Below, piece by piece: positions 52,766 through 62,980 of a stretch of DNA of 64,000 nucleotides. The stretch is taken from positions 372,001-436,000 of the forward strand of contig NZ_CP143578.1 in the NCBI RefSeq assembly GCF_036352135.1. The letters are read 5' to 3'. Each line of letters starts with the position of its first letter. The first letter of the stretch is position 1. The position numbers were made by a program, and so were the translations under genes. The DNA comes from Metamycoplasma gateae. Its GTDB lineage: Bacteria > Bacillota_I > Bacilli_A > Mycoplasmatales > Metamycoplasmataceae. Under the pieces are notes generated by a model. That model was given only the letters and a program-made list of their open reading frames with translations, was not told the DNA's origin and did not search any database.

Positions 52766-53431
52766 TTATATTAATGAACTTAGAAATTCAACTATCATTA
52801 GATTAATTTTTATAGCCTGTTTTTCATCGATATTATTTTTATAAAAATTAAAATCTTTGTTTAATCAAAAAACTGATTTTAAAAAATTTATTTCCTTTTT
52901 TGAAGAAGAATGAAGATTACAAATAAACCCTCCCTTGTAAAATTCAAAATCTATAATATTATCGACATTTATGCATTCAACACAACTTTTAAAATTTGGT
53001 CTATGTCCTAATTGTTCTAAAAAAGATAATAAGATTAAAGAATAAGAATGATTTGGTTTTTCTTCAACATTATTTAAAAAAAGTTTATAGGTTTCAATTA
53101 ATTTATCTAAGTTGTTATTATTCATAAAATTTAAAAAATGATTAACATTTTTAAAAATATCTTGTAATAAGGGGTTAATAGGAAAAAAGGAAATTAATGT
53201 AGCTCTTTTTAATGTTGCAATTTTGCCCATTATTTTAGGTTTTATTATTTCAAGATTAACCAAACCTAACAAAGGGATATTCAATTTATTTTTTGAATTA
53301 GGTTTTTGAATACCTCTTGCAAATAAAAAAAACAATCCTTTTTGTGTTAAAACCTTAATTACTCCGTCATTATCACCGTGATTTTTGATTGCTAAAATAA
53401 TTCCTAAGGTTTCAAATTCTTTACTTTCCAT
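52766..53431 (-). CDS. recO: DNA repair protein RecO
   Basis: A 221-residue RecO that helps load RecA at single-stranded gaps together with RecR. The N-terminal OB-fold is seen in GIILAIKNHGDNDGVIKVLTQKG and GLFFLFARGIQKPNSK; a zinc-type pair remains in CVECINVD and ends FICNLHSS. The last residues, after a UGA Trp codon at 52865, form a helix ending EFLSSLI. Its neighbour upstream is the 5S rRNA gene. Confidence 0.85.
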
Positions 53432-53473
53432 AATATTAAATTTTACTTATTTGATAAAAAAAGAAATAAAAAA

Positions 53474-53573
53474 AAGCAACGACCTATTTTCCCTTTTGGT
53501 ATCGTCGGCACTGAAGGTCTTAACTGCTGAGTTCGGAATGGAATCAGGTGGAACCCCTTCGTTATGGTTGCTG
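53474..53573 (-). rRNA. rrf: 5S ribosomal RNA
   Basis: On the minus strand the segment carries the typical 5S core: GAAGGGGTTCCACCTG, CCATTCCGAACTCAGCAG and TTAAGACCTTCAGTGCCGA. The ends AGCAAC and GTTGCT close helix I. About 100 nucleotides, short as in mycoplasmas. The exact ends are uncertain by a few bases. It is not linked to 16S or 23S genes here. A T run follows its 3' end. Confidence 0.92.
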
Positions 53574-53613
53574 TATGTATAATTATACATAATTTTTTTT
53601 ATTTTGATAAAAA

Positions 53614-53838
53614 TTATTTTGCATTTTTCATCGAACGCATAACTTGTCTAATTTGTGCTTCCGATGCCTTACGTCCCATTTGTTGGAACATAACTCTTAT
53701 CATTTTTTCATTAATAGGTGGGTTTTCTTTTAATTGTTTTTCAAATTTTTTCTTTGTTATAAAGATTGCAGCTATCGCACCAATAGCTGCAAATAATAAA
53801 GGTAAAATAACTAATAACGCAATTCCTCAACCAGGCAT
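53614..53838 (-). CDS. UPF0154 (YneF-like) membrane protein
   Basis: A 74-residue protein with one N-terminal membrane helix (GIALLVILPLLFAAIGAIAAIF) followed by KKKFEKQLKENPPINEKMIRVMFQQMGRKASEAQIRQVM. The segment NPPINEKMIRVMFQQMGRKPSE is the hallmark of UPF0154, widespread in Firmicutes and mollicutes; its role is unknown. It starts one base after the stop of the next upstream gene, with a GGAGAGG site inside that gene. Confidence 0.88.
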
Positions 53839-53839
53839 T

Positions 53840-54736
53840 TTATTTTCCTCTCCTTGCAATTCTTTTGACTAATAATAAAATAATAATTGGTATAACTAAT
53901 AAAATTAATATACTTAAGAAAAATATTTTTGCTCAAAACTTATGAGCTTCAGATTTTTTGGCGGTTAAATCACTATAATTCATTACTTCATTCCCAAAAA
54001 ATAATTGAACATCAACTATTCTTTTTTTACGGTGAATTGTACCGATAATAAATAATAATAATACCATTAGCATTATACCACAAAGAATATAAACTAATAA
54101 ATCAGGGTTAGAGAATGAACCATGTATTCAACTCTTAAAATCTAATAAACCTCATTTTTGATCTTTTAAACCTCAAAAGATTAAGGTAAATAATCCAACA
54201 TAAAATAATATTGCAACTACTAATCAGGTTCTTCTTACTTGTTTTAGAGTTAGTTTATAAGGTAAATTAACAATAAACGGCGGACTATAACTTACTCCTT
54301 CAGATAATTGTTCTCTATAATAAATAATCGACTTATTAATTGATGAAAATTCGATAGTTTCAATAATCAAAAATGTTAATGATAAAGATCCAAATAAAAC
54401 AGGAACTATATATCATCCTCATGGAACTACTTTTTCACCTTCTTTTAAAAATGATAAAAATAGTGAGGGAGCTAAACCAAATAGTAATGAAGATATTAAT
54501 GAAATTATAAAAGAGACTGTTAAGATTGAAATATTAATTTTCTTTATTCTTTTTTCACTTCTAAAAACTTTGTAAATTCCATTAGGAATAATTCCTAGAG
54601 GATCTAAGGTTTTATTAATATTTGAACTAATTGACTTAGTTTTAATATCTTCATTTGACATATTATTTGTATTCAAGTTTTCACTAAAATTACTTATTGA
54701 TTCTTGATTACTAGTAATTATTGGTTTAATATCCAT
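53840..54736 (-). CDS. MSC_0882-type membrane protein
   Basis: A 298-residue protein. An Asn/Ser-rich soluble N-terminus of about 60 residues precedes four membrane segments (ISILTVSFIISLISSLLF, VLFGSLSLTFLIIETI, TWLVVAILFYVGLFTLIFWG, LLVYILCGIMLMVLLLFIIG) and a last one near the C-terminus (FFLSILILLVIPIIILLLV). The pattern fits a family of mycoplasma membrane proteins often labelled MSC_0882. Function unknown. It lies between lepA and the UPF0154 gene in a close operon. Confidence 0.6.
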
Positions 54737-54747
54737 AATTTCCTCCT

Positions 54748-56550
54748 TTATCTTTTATTATTAGAAGCATCAGTCTTCAAGATTGCTAAGAAAGCTTCTT
54801 GCGGAACTTCTACGCTTCCTATTTGTTTCATTCTTTTCTTACCTTCTTTTTGCTTTTTAAGTAGCTTTTGACGTCTTGTAACGTCTCCACCATATAGTTT
54901 AGCAGTAACATCTTTTCTATAAGCTTTAATTGTTTCTCTTGCTATTATTTTACCGCCAATTGCTGCTTGTATTGGAATTTCAAAGTTTTTTCTTGGAACT
55001 ACCTCTTTTAATTTTTCGGCTAGTTCTCTACTTTTAGCATATGCAAAATCTCTATGTGCAATTAAAGATAATGCATCGATTTTTTCGCCATTAAGCATAA
55101 AATCAACTTTAACAAGGTCGCTTTCTTTAAGACCAATATGATCATAATCAAAAGAAGCATAACCTTTTGAATAGCTTTTCATTAAATCAAAGAAATCAAA
55201 AATTGTTTCATTAAGTGGTAGCTCATAAATTAATCTACGACGTTTTTCATCTAAATATTCAATATCGATGTATTTCCCTCTCTTTGATTGGCATAATTCC
55301 ATTATTGCTCCAATATATTCTTCTGTAAGCATAATAGAAGCCTTTATATATGGTTCTTCAATAGATTTTATAATACTTCTATCAGGAAATAATGATGGAT
55401 TTGTGATATATTCAACTTCACCGTTTGTTAATGTTATAACAAATTCAACTGATGGTGCTGTAGCTAAAATATCAAGATTAAATTCTCTTTCTAATCTTTC
55501 TTGAAGAACGTCCATATGTAACAATCCTAAAAAGCCAATTCTAAATCCAAAACCTAAAGCTTTTGATGTTTCAGGTTCTCAAACAATTGAAGAATCTGAT
55601 AAACTAATTTTTTCAAGTGCATCTTTTAAGGCATTATAATCTCTTGTATCAACCGGATAAAATCCAGTATAAACAACTGGTTTCATCTTTTTATATCCTG
55701 GAAGTGGATATGAAACTTGATTGTTTAATAAAGTTATTGTATCTCCAACCGCAACATCTTTTACATCTCTAATTGATGCGGCAATTCATCCTACTTCTCC
55801 AGCTGTTAATTTTTCTTTCTTTTCTTCACTAGGATTTTTTACGCCTAATTCGGTTACTGTATATGATTTTTTGGTTTGCATAAAATAAATTTCATCGCCA
55901 ACTTTTAATTCACCATTAAAAATACGTGTGTAAATAACCACACCACGATAATTATCGAAATAACTATCAAAAATTAAACCTTCAAGTGGCTTTGAACTAT
56001 CTGCTTCTTTTGGGGCTGGTATTTTTTTAATTATTGCTTCGATTACTTTATCGATATTTGCACCTGTTTTGGCTGAAATTAAAATTGCATCAGATGCATC
56101 AATGCCGATAATGTTTTCAATTTCTTTTTTTACTCTTTCAGGATCCGAACTAGGTAAGTCAATTTTATTAATTACAGGTATTATTTCCAAATTATTTTCA
56201 ATAGCTAAATAAACATTTGCTAAAGTTTGAGCTTGAATACCTTGGGTAGCATCAACTAATAAAAGAGCTCCTTCACATGCTGCTAAACTTCTATTTACTT
56301 CATATGTAAAATCAACGTGCCCAGGAGTATCTATAAGATGAAAAATATAGTCCTTATATTTTATTTGGACAGCATTTAATTTAATTGTTATACCTCTTTC
56401 TTGTTCTAAATCCATAGAATCAAGAATTTGTGGTTTAGATTCACGTTTTGTAATTGTTTCAGTATATTCAAGAATTCTATCTGCTAATGTACTTTTCCCA
56501 TGATCAATGTGTGCAATTATTGCAAAGTTTCTAATTTTCGAGTTCGTCAT
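54748..56550 (-). CDS. lepA: Elongation factor 4 (LepA)
   Basis: A 600-residue ribosome-associated GTPase. G1 is [10 protein letters not shown]2 RGITIKLN, G3 DTPGHVDF, G4 NKIDLP and G5 ISAKTG. The LepA-specific C-terminal domain is present ([28 protein letters not shown]). The TATAAT at about 56563-56568 lies close to the ATG, and no Shine-Dalgarno is visible. Downstream genes follow within a few bases. Confidence 0.96.
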
Positions 56551-56621
56551 ATTTTTATAATTATATTTATAAAATACAATTTTTATAAATATTTTTATTT
56601 CTTATTTTTAAATTTTTTTTA

Positions 56622-56627
56622 TATAAT
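56622..56627 (+). promoter_or_regulatory. Promoter -10 of the diacylglycerol-kinase gene (leaderless)
   Basis: TATAAT ends seven bases before ATG (56635), with no Shine-Dalgarno between; the mRNA should start at or beside the start codon. Confidence 0.55.
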
Positions 56628-56634
56628 AAGCATT

Positions 56635-57498
56635 ATGCTTTATATTTTATATAACTCATTATCCAAAAGTGGAAAAAATCAATCTAAGATTTATAAAAAG
56701 GTTTCATTTGCCGTTAAGAAAATCAATGATCCTATACTTAATGTGATTGATGTCGTTAAGATTAAAAATTACAAAGAATTACTTGATGAATTAAAAGATG
56801 AAGATAAGATTGTAATCATCGGTGGTGATGGAACATTAACACATGTTATTAATGCTTTAAAGCAATGCAAAAAACAACCTCAAATCTATGCTTATAAAGC
56901 AGGAACAGGAAATGATTTCTTAAGAAATATAAAACAACAAAAAAATATTGAAAAAATTGGTAATCATTTATATAAATTAAATTCTTTTATAAAAAATCTA
57001 CCTACTATAAAATCAAATAATTTAGAAAGATATTTCTTAAACGGCGTTGGTTTTGGAATCGATGCATTAATCGCAAAAACAACAAATGAAGAAAAGAATA
57101 AGAATTTAAAAACTTCATTTTTTAAAGTTACTATAAAAGCATTTAAAGAATATAAACCTTTAAATAACATAATAATTACCGTGGACGGAAAAGAGTACAA
57201 ATATAATAATGTCTATTTAGTTTCGATAATGAATGGGCCTTTTTATGGAAAGGGAATGAAAATTGCTCCTAAAGCTGATTTATTGTCTGATAAATTAAGT
57301 GTTATTATTATTCATAGCTTAAAAATTAGAAGAATATTAAGCGTTTTTGCTCTGGTTTATACTGGATTACATACCAAAATTAAAAACGTTGAACAACTTT
57401 TTGGGAAAGAAATTTATATTAAAAATATACCTAATAATTTTTCTCAGGTAGATGGGGAAATATTTGAAACGACCGAAACAATTGAAATAAAAAAATAG
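56635..57498 (+). CDS. Diacylglycerol kinase-type lipid kinase
   Basis: A 287-residue protein of the DagK/YegS lipid kinase family. The nucleotide motif IVIIGGDGTLTHVINAL and the following AGTGNDFLR are clear; the second domain has LNGVGFGIDALIAK, NGPFYGKGMKIAPKADLLSDKLSVI and ends QVDGEI. It would phosphorylate diacylglycerol or a related lipid, recycling lipid intermediates. An upstream frame open to 56500 crosses the lepA start on the other strand and lacks any start signal, so the ATG at 56635 is preferred. Confidence 0.9.
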   Translation: MLYILYNSLSKSGKNQSKIYKKVSFAVKKINDPILNVIDVVKIKNYKELLDELKDEDKIVIIGGDGTLTHVINALKQCKKQPQIYAYKAGTGNDFLRNIKQQKNIEKIGNHLYKLNSFIKNLPTIKSNNLERYFLNGVGFGIDALIAKTTNEEKNKNLKTSFFKVTIKAFKEYKPLNNIIITVDGKEYKYNNVYLVSIMNGPFYGKGMKIAPKADLLSDKLSVIIIHSLKIRRILSVFALVYTGLHTKIKNVEQLFGKEIYIKNIPNNFSQVDGEIFETTETIEIKK

Positions 57499-57520
57499 AA
57501 GACAAACTTCTATTTTTTTA
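57489..57520. terminator. Bidirectional terminator
   Basis: AAAATAGAAG pairs with CTTCTATTTT around a five-base loop, with T's on both sides; it overlaps the stop codons of the two convergent genes. Confidence 0.8.
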
Positions 57521-60368
57521 ACATTTTTCTTTCTTTTGGACTTAATATCATTTGAAAATCTTTGATTAAATTGCTTTTGTTTTTCTTTTTTTCAAGTAAT
57601 AATAAAAACATTTTATGAACAAAATAAATAGGTATTAAAATAAGTGGTAAGCCTAATCCATAAGCTAAAAGTGTTGGTGAGTTAATTAGGTTTTCATAAC
57701 CTTTAAATACAACAGTTATTTTTTTAACAAAAGCTACTAACAAAAGAAATGCTAAAGAAAAAATCACTGATGCATAAACTTTTCAATAATAAAATGGATT
57801 AGACATTATTATAGGTTTTTTAGACATTAAATTAATTGAATTAAATGTCGCTGTTATTCCTAAAACTAAGAAGGCAATCGTCGAGGCTGATCTAATAATA
57901 TCTTCACCAGTATCATTATTATTAAAAGATCACAAAGCCCCTAGGTAATAAGAAATCATTGATAAAATTCCAATTAATGTTCCTTGTCATAAAGTATTTC
58001 AACCCATTCCGTTTGCAAATATGGATTCATATTTTGAAATAGGTCTTTTATTCATATAATCTTCTTTTGAATTTTGTAAACCTAATGCAATAGCGGGAAA
58101 TCCATGAGTAAATAAATTTATTCATAGTAATTGAGTGGCCGATAAGATGTAAATATCTTTACCTTTTAAGGGTTCTCAATCTTTAAAAACAAATTTGAAG
58201 ATTAATAATCCAAAGAATACAAGTATAACTTCTGCGATTGATGTGATTAATAAATTTTGAATTACATTTTTTATTTTTTGATATATTGAACGACCATTTT
58301 TAACAGCTGACACTATCGTTGAAAAATTATCGTCGGCTAATATCATATTCGCAGCTTGCTTAGATGCTTCGGTTCCTGTTATACCCATTGCACAACCGAT
58401 ATCAGAAGCTTTTAATGCCGGAGCGTCATTTACCCCATCGCCTGTCATTGCAACTACTTGATTTCTTTTTTGTCATGCATTTACAATTCTTAATTTATCT
58501 TCAGGTTTTACCCTTGCATAAACTGAGTATTTATCAATATTATTAGTTAACTCTTCATCGCTTAAGTTTTCTAATTGACTACCTGTAATTGCTAAGTCAC
58601 CTTCATTATAAATATTTAAACTTTTTGCAATAGCAACCGCTGTGTTAATATTATCGCCTGTAATCATTACCGGCTTAATTCCAGACATTTTGCAAACTGC
58701 TATCGCATCTTTTGCTTCTTCACGTGGTGGATCAATCATTGCTACTAATCCATCGAAATTTAAATTATTTTCTAAAAAATCTAATTGATAATCTAAATCT
58801 TTAGTTAATAAAATGTCAAGTTCTTTTTTTGTTATTTCTTTTGAAGCTATTGCTAAAACTCTATATGCATTATTTGCCCATTCATTATTTATTTCTAAAA
58901 CTTTATCTTTGGATTTTTCGTCTAATAATGTTCTATTTATAAGAACATCAGGAGCTCCTTTGATAATAACTTTTAATTTATTATCTATTTTATTTATAGA
59001 AGTCATTAACTTTCGATCTGAGTCAAATGGTAAAACATGTATTCTTTCATATTGTTTTTCAAGTTCTTTTTTTGTTTTAAAGCTTGAATATTTTTCTAAC
59101 TCATATAAGAAAGAAACCTCAGTAGGATCGCCAACTGGTTTATATTCATTATTTTCCAAAGATAGATTGGCTTCAGAGCATAACGAACCATATTCAATTA
59201 ATTTTAAATAGTTATTGTTTATTTGATTATTACTAAATTTTTTATCATCTAGATTATATAAATCTATAATGGTCATTTTATTTTGTGTTAATGTTCCTGT
59301 TTTATCAGAACAAATAACTGCACAACTTCCTAATGATTCAACGGCCATTAAATCTTTTACAATTGCTCTTTTTTTAGCCATTCTTTGTACGCCGATAGCT
59401 AAAATAATTGAGGTAAAGGCAATTAATCCTTCAGGTATTGCGGCTACTGCTAACGAAACTCCATTTATAATTACTGTGCTTCAGAAATATAATTCTTTAT
59501 AATGTGCTGTATTAGGAATGGCAAATAATATTTGCATGATCATACTTCCTAAAAATAAAGCAATACCAACATAGCCAAAAATCTTACCTAATTTATTAAT
59601 TTTTATTTGTAATGGAGACATTGCTTCTTTTTGTTGTGACACTAAAGATGAAATTTTTCCTAGTTCAGTTTGTTGTCCTATTGCAGAAACAACATAATAT
59701 CCAACACCAGTAGCAATTATTGAAGATGAATATAACATAAACTTTCTATCTGCTAGAGGTAGTTGCATATCCCTTGGAGCAAGATGATCTTTTAATGATG
59801 GTTCGCTTTCACCAGTTAAAGAAGATTCTATTGATGATAAATTTGATGAAAAAAGTAAATATCCATCGGCCGGTACTACATCGCCAGCTTCTAGCATAAC
59901 AATATCCCCAATTGTCACATCTTTTGAATCTATTGAAATTAATATTCCATTCCGAACTACTTTTGCTTGTAGGGGATTTAATTTACTTAAGGCATCTACA
60001 GCTTTTGCGCTTTTTATTTCCTGGATTGCACCTACTAAGGAATTAGTCAAAACTACAAATAATATAATTGAAGGTTCAATAAATTCAACAATTAATTCTG
60101 TATCAAAGACCCAATTATGTCTAGAAGCACTTATTAATGCAAAAATATATGACAGCATCGCTGCACACATTAATATGATTACAAGAATATCCTTAAACTG
60201 TCCTAAATAAACTAAAAAAGGGTTAACTTTTTTAGATTTTTTAATTTCATTATTACCATATATTTTTTTTCTTGATTCTGCTTCTTCGGTAGTTAAGCCT
60301 TTTTTAATATTAGTTTGTAGTAATTCGTTTCCTACTTCAGGATAAATCATTTCTTTCTTTTTCTTCAT
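57510..60368 (-). CDS. P-type cation-transporting ATPase, probably calcium
   Basis: A 952-residue P2-type ATPase. The phosphorylation site is [12 protein letters not shown], the dephosphorylation loop SLTGESEP, the nucleotide domain VIIKGAPD, and the hinge [10 protein letters not shown] with [12 protein letters not shown]. The fourth membrane helix reads AVAAIPEGL, the PEGL form used by Ca2+ pumps of the PMR1/SERCA type. The N-terminal actuator part begins after [16 protein letters not shown]. It likely exports calcium. Four UGA Trp codons split it in the standard code. It lies after arcD on the same strand. Confidence 0.93.
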
Positions 60369-60449
60369 TTTTTAATATCCTTCATTATTAACATTAAATT
60401 TAATAATTTTAATAATGATATTTTACATTATTTTTAATAATAAAAATAA

Positions 60450-60482
60450 TAAAAAGAACCAACGCATATTGCATTGGCCTTT
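60450..60482 (-). terminator. Terminator of arcD
   Basis: On the minus strand CCAATGC pairs with GCGTTGG (one wobble) around AATAT, followed by TTCTTTTTATTATT. Confidence 0.75.
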
Positions 60483-60505
60483 CTTGCAAAATTAATCAAA
60501 CATAA

Positions 60506-62242
60506 TTAACGTGCAGTTGCGTATGAGTTTAGAACTAAATTATTTAGTTCTTGAGCTTCTTTAATATCTGCTAATACACATGGGCAGTAGTCTTCTGCTA
60601 CACATTCGCAGTATTTACCAGCTAAAATTCTTTCGTATTTAGCTTTCTTGAATAATGCTATTTGTTTTTCAATTGGAGTTGAAGCAAATAGGATTACCAT
60701 GTATAGAGCGAATAGTCCTGATGTTGCACCATAAGCAACTAAGTCAGGTGTAAATGAAGCTTTTGCAGATTCTTCAGCTTTAACAAATTGTGCTAGTGTT
60801 AATCCTAATGAAATAAATGGATCTAACATCTTGAATAGAAGTGTTAATAGAACGATTGTTACAGCTGTAATACCAGCTCACATTGTGTGTTTGTTCTTTT
60901 GAACAGCAATGAAGTTTTTCTTTCTGTTTTCGATTGCACCAATAATTGCTAATGCAATAAATACGAATGCAAACACAGCCATTCAGTCAGCCATTAAGTC
61001 TGAGAATGATAGTAATTTACCAATGTTGTGTCCGTATACTCCACCATCAGCGTCATCAACGCCTCATAGGTCGATGTAAGCATATGAACCAATAATTGTT
61101 AAAATAACCATAAATGGTAATGATAAGAATAGACAGAATAGAGCACCAACGATTGGGGTCTTACTGTTTTTCATGTATCTGTAAGCTTTTGCAGGAATGT
61201 AAATTTCCCCTTCTTTTACTAAGTCTTCAACGAAACGTGTTGCTCACATTGAGAAACCGTTTAGAACACCTAGAACACCAAAAGCGATAAATACGTTTAA
61301 TACACCAAATGCTCATCCATGACCTTTGCCAGCTAATAAGCTACCAAAGTCATAGAAACCACCTGATTTAGCTCCTAATGACATAGCTGCAGCTATTAAA
61401 ATGTAAATACCTGTCATTGAGAATAAACCAACAACTAATGCAGCAGGAGTTTTTTCTGGGTTCTTCATTTCTGATTGGATACCAGCTGAAACGTAGAATC
61501 CATCAAATGCGAAGAAGATACCAGCTAGAGAACCAAAAATTCCTAATACTGGTGTTAATTTTAAGAATGATGTTGAACTACTATTAAATTTAAATAATGT
61601 TTCTTTAGTAATAGGTGTTCAAATCACTGCATCAGCACTAGTATCTCCTAAACGTTTTGCAAAGAAGATAAATCCAATAACAACGATAGCTACTAATGGA
61701 ATAAACTTAACTGATGTGATAATTAAGTTTTGAATGTTTCCTGCACGTCCACTTAGACCTGCTGAGAATAACATTCATAATGTTAATACTAATCCAATTA
61801 CAAAATATAATCATGGAGCTGATGTAGTTCCACCAAAGTTTGTGTTTCCACCGAAACCATCAACAGCATCTTGGAATTGTACAATTACATAGTAAGGCAT
61901 AAAGAAGTATGTAAATGGTAGATATAGATAAGTCATAAAGAACTTATTAGCTTTGTAAATTGCTAAAGTATTGAATGCTTTAGATCAACCAATCATACCT
62001 AAGTTGTCGTTACGTCCTGAAGCTACTTCAACTAGAGCTAGTGCTAAAGTAACAACAGCGAAACCAGCAATTAATCATGTTACAAGTGCTAATGCAATGT
62101 TACCTGCTGAATATTCAAGAACTGATTTAGATCTTAGAAATATACCAACACCTATTGTAGCACCGATAACAACAAGAATAGCTGCAAAGAAACCAATTTT
62201 TTTCTTTGTGTTCGAAGTAACAACCATTTGTTCTTCGGCCAT
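60506..62242 (-). CDS. arcD: Arginine/ornithine antiporter
   Basis: A 578-residue amino acid permease of the APC superfamily with about twelve membrane segments. It starts VVIGATIGVGIFLRSKSVLEYSAGN, the usual first-helix glycine motif, and continues WLIAGFAVVTLALALVEVAS and FFAFDGFYVSAGIQSEMKNPEKTPA. Exchange of ornithine for arginine completes the pathway formed by arcA, arcB and arcC. The C-terminus is Cys-rich (GKYCECVAEDYCPCVL), which is unusual. The ATG at 62242 is chosen over 62257 because AAAGGA lies at the right distance. Confidence 0.85.
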
Positions 62243-62285
62243 AATATTTCCTTTCATATAAATAAAAATAAATAAAATTCGAACT

Positions 62286-62347
62286 TTAGATACATCAACA
62301 TCTTATATTTATATGTCCCACAACAGATGTATCCAACTAAAATTATA
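62286..62347 (-). promoter_or_regulatory. arcD promoter with 5'-terminal hairpin leader
   Basis: TATAAT (62347-62342) predicts +1 at 62335. TTGGATACATC (62336-62326) pairs over 11 bases, with one wobble, with GATGTATCTAA (62296-62286). The loop is 29 bases. About 40 A/T-rich bases follow before AAAGGA. Confidence 0.55.
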
Positions 62348-62430
62348 TTTTATTTTTTTGAAATGTTAAAATATTCTTATAGTTCCTTTTATTATAAATA
62401 AAAGAAATTTCTTGGAGGTTTTTGAATAAT

Positions 62431-62961
62431 ATGAAAAAAATAATATTCGTTGTTGATATGTTGAAAGGTTTTTGTTCAATAGGACCTTTAGCAAGTAAGC
62501 ATATTAATGAAATTGTTCCTAACATTGCTAATTTTTTAGAAAAAAATAAAAATGAAAGAGTAATTTTTTTGTGTGATTCTCATTCAAAAAATGATGTCGA
62601 AATGGAATCATATCCTCTTCATTGTTTAAATAATACAAAAGAAGCTGAAATAGAAGATTTATTAAAACCATTTGCAAAAGAAATTATTAAGAAAAATACA
62701 ACAAATTCATTTTTAGCAATTAAAGATAAGAAAATTTTTGAAGAATATGAAGCTTTTGAAATTATTGGGTGTTGCACTGATATTTGTGTTTTGCAATTTG
62801 CTTTAACTTTAAAAACGTATTTAAATTCAATTCATTTAAATAAAGATGTTATTGTTTTTGAAAATTTAGTTGATACTTTTGATTCAGAAAATCATAATCG
62901 AAAAGAATATCACAATTTTGCTTTAAAACTAATGGCAAATGGGGGAATAATTATAAAATAA
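62431..62961 (+). CDS. Isochorismatase-fold cysteine hydrolase, probably nicotinamidase
   Basis: A 176-residue hydrolase. The catalytic Asp is in IIFVVDMLKGF, the Lys in EIIKKNTTNSF and the nucleophilic Cys in IIGCCTDICV, with the cis-peptide region preserved. Metal-binding residues CDSHSKNDVEMESYPLHC-like are seen as LCDSHSKN and SYPLHC. Nicotinamidase (NAD salvage) is the best guess in a mycoplasma. The Met at 62431 is chosen because GGAGGT lies eleven bases upstream; a TTG nine bases earlier is too close to it. Confidence 0.8.
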   Translation: MKKIIFVVDMLKGFCSIGPLASKHINEIVPNIANFLEKNKNERVIFLCDSHSKNDVEMESYPLHCLNNTKEAEIEDLLKPFAKEIIKKNTTNSFLAIKDKKIFEEYEAFEIIGCCTDICVLQFALTLKTYLNSIHLNKDVIVFENLVDTFDSENHNRKEYHNFALKLMANGGIIIK

Positions 62962-62980
62962 AATCAGGAATTTCCTGATT
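62962..62980. terminator. Terminator palindrome abutting the second IS30 copy
   Basis: AATCAGGAATTTCCTGATT is a perfect 9+9 palindrome around one base, directly after the hydrolase stop codon and directly before the IS end. It is probably one copy of a target duplication; the other would lie beyond the window. Confidence 0.7.

Noticed and set aside
56500-56634. Longer diacylglycerol-kinase start at 56500
   Set aside because: The extension overlaps the lepA start on the opposite strand, lies upstream of the promoter and encodes only hydrophobic A/T-driven residues; the leaderless ATG at 56635 begins the conserved domain.
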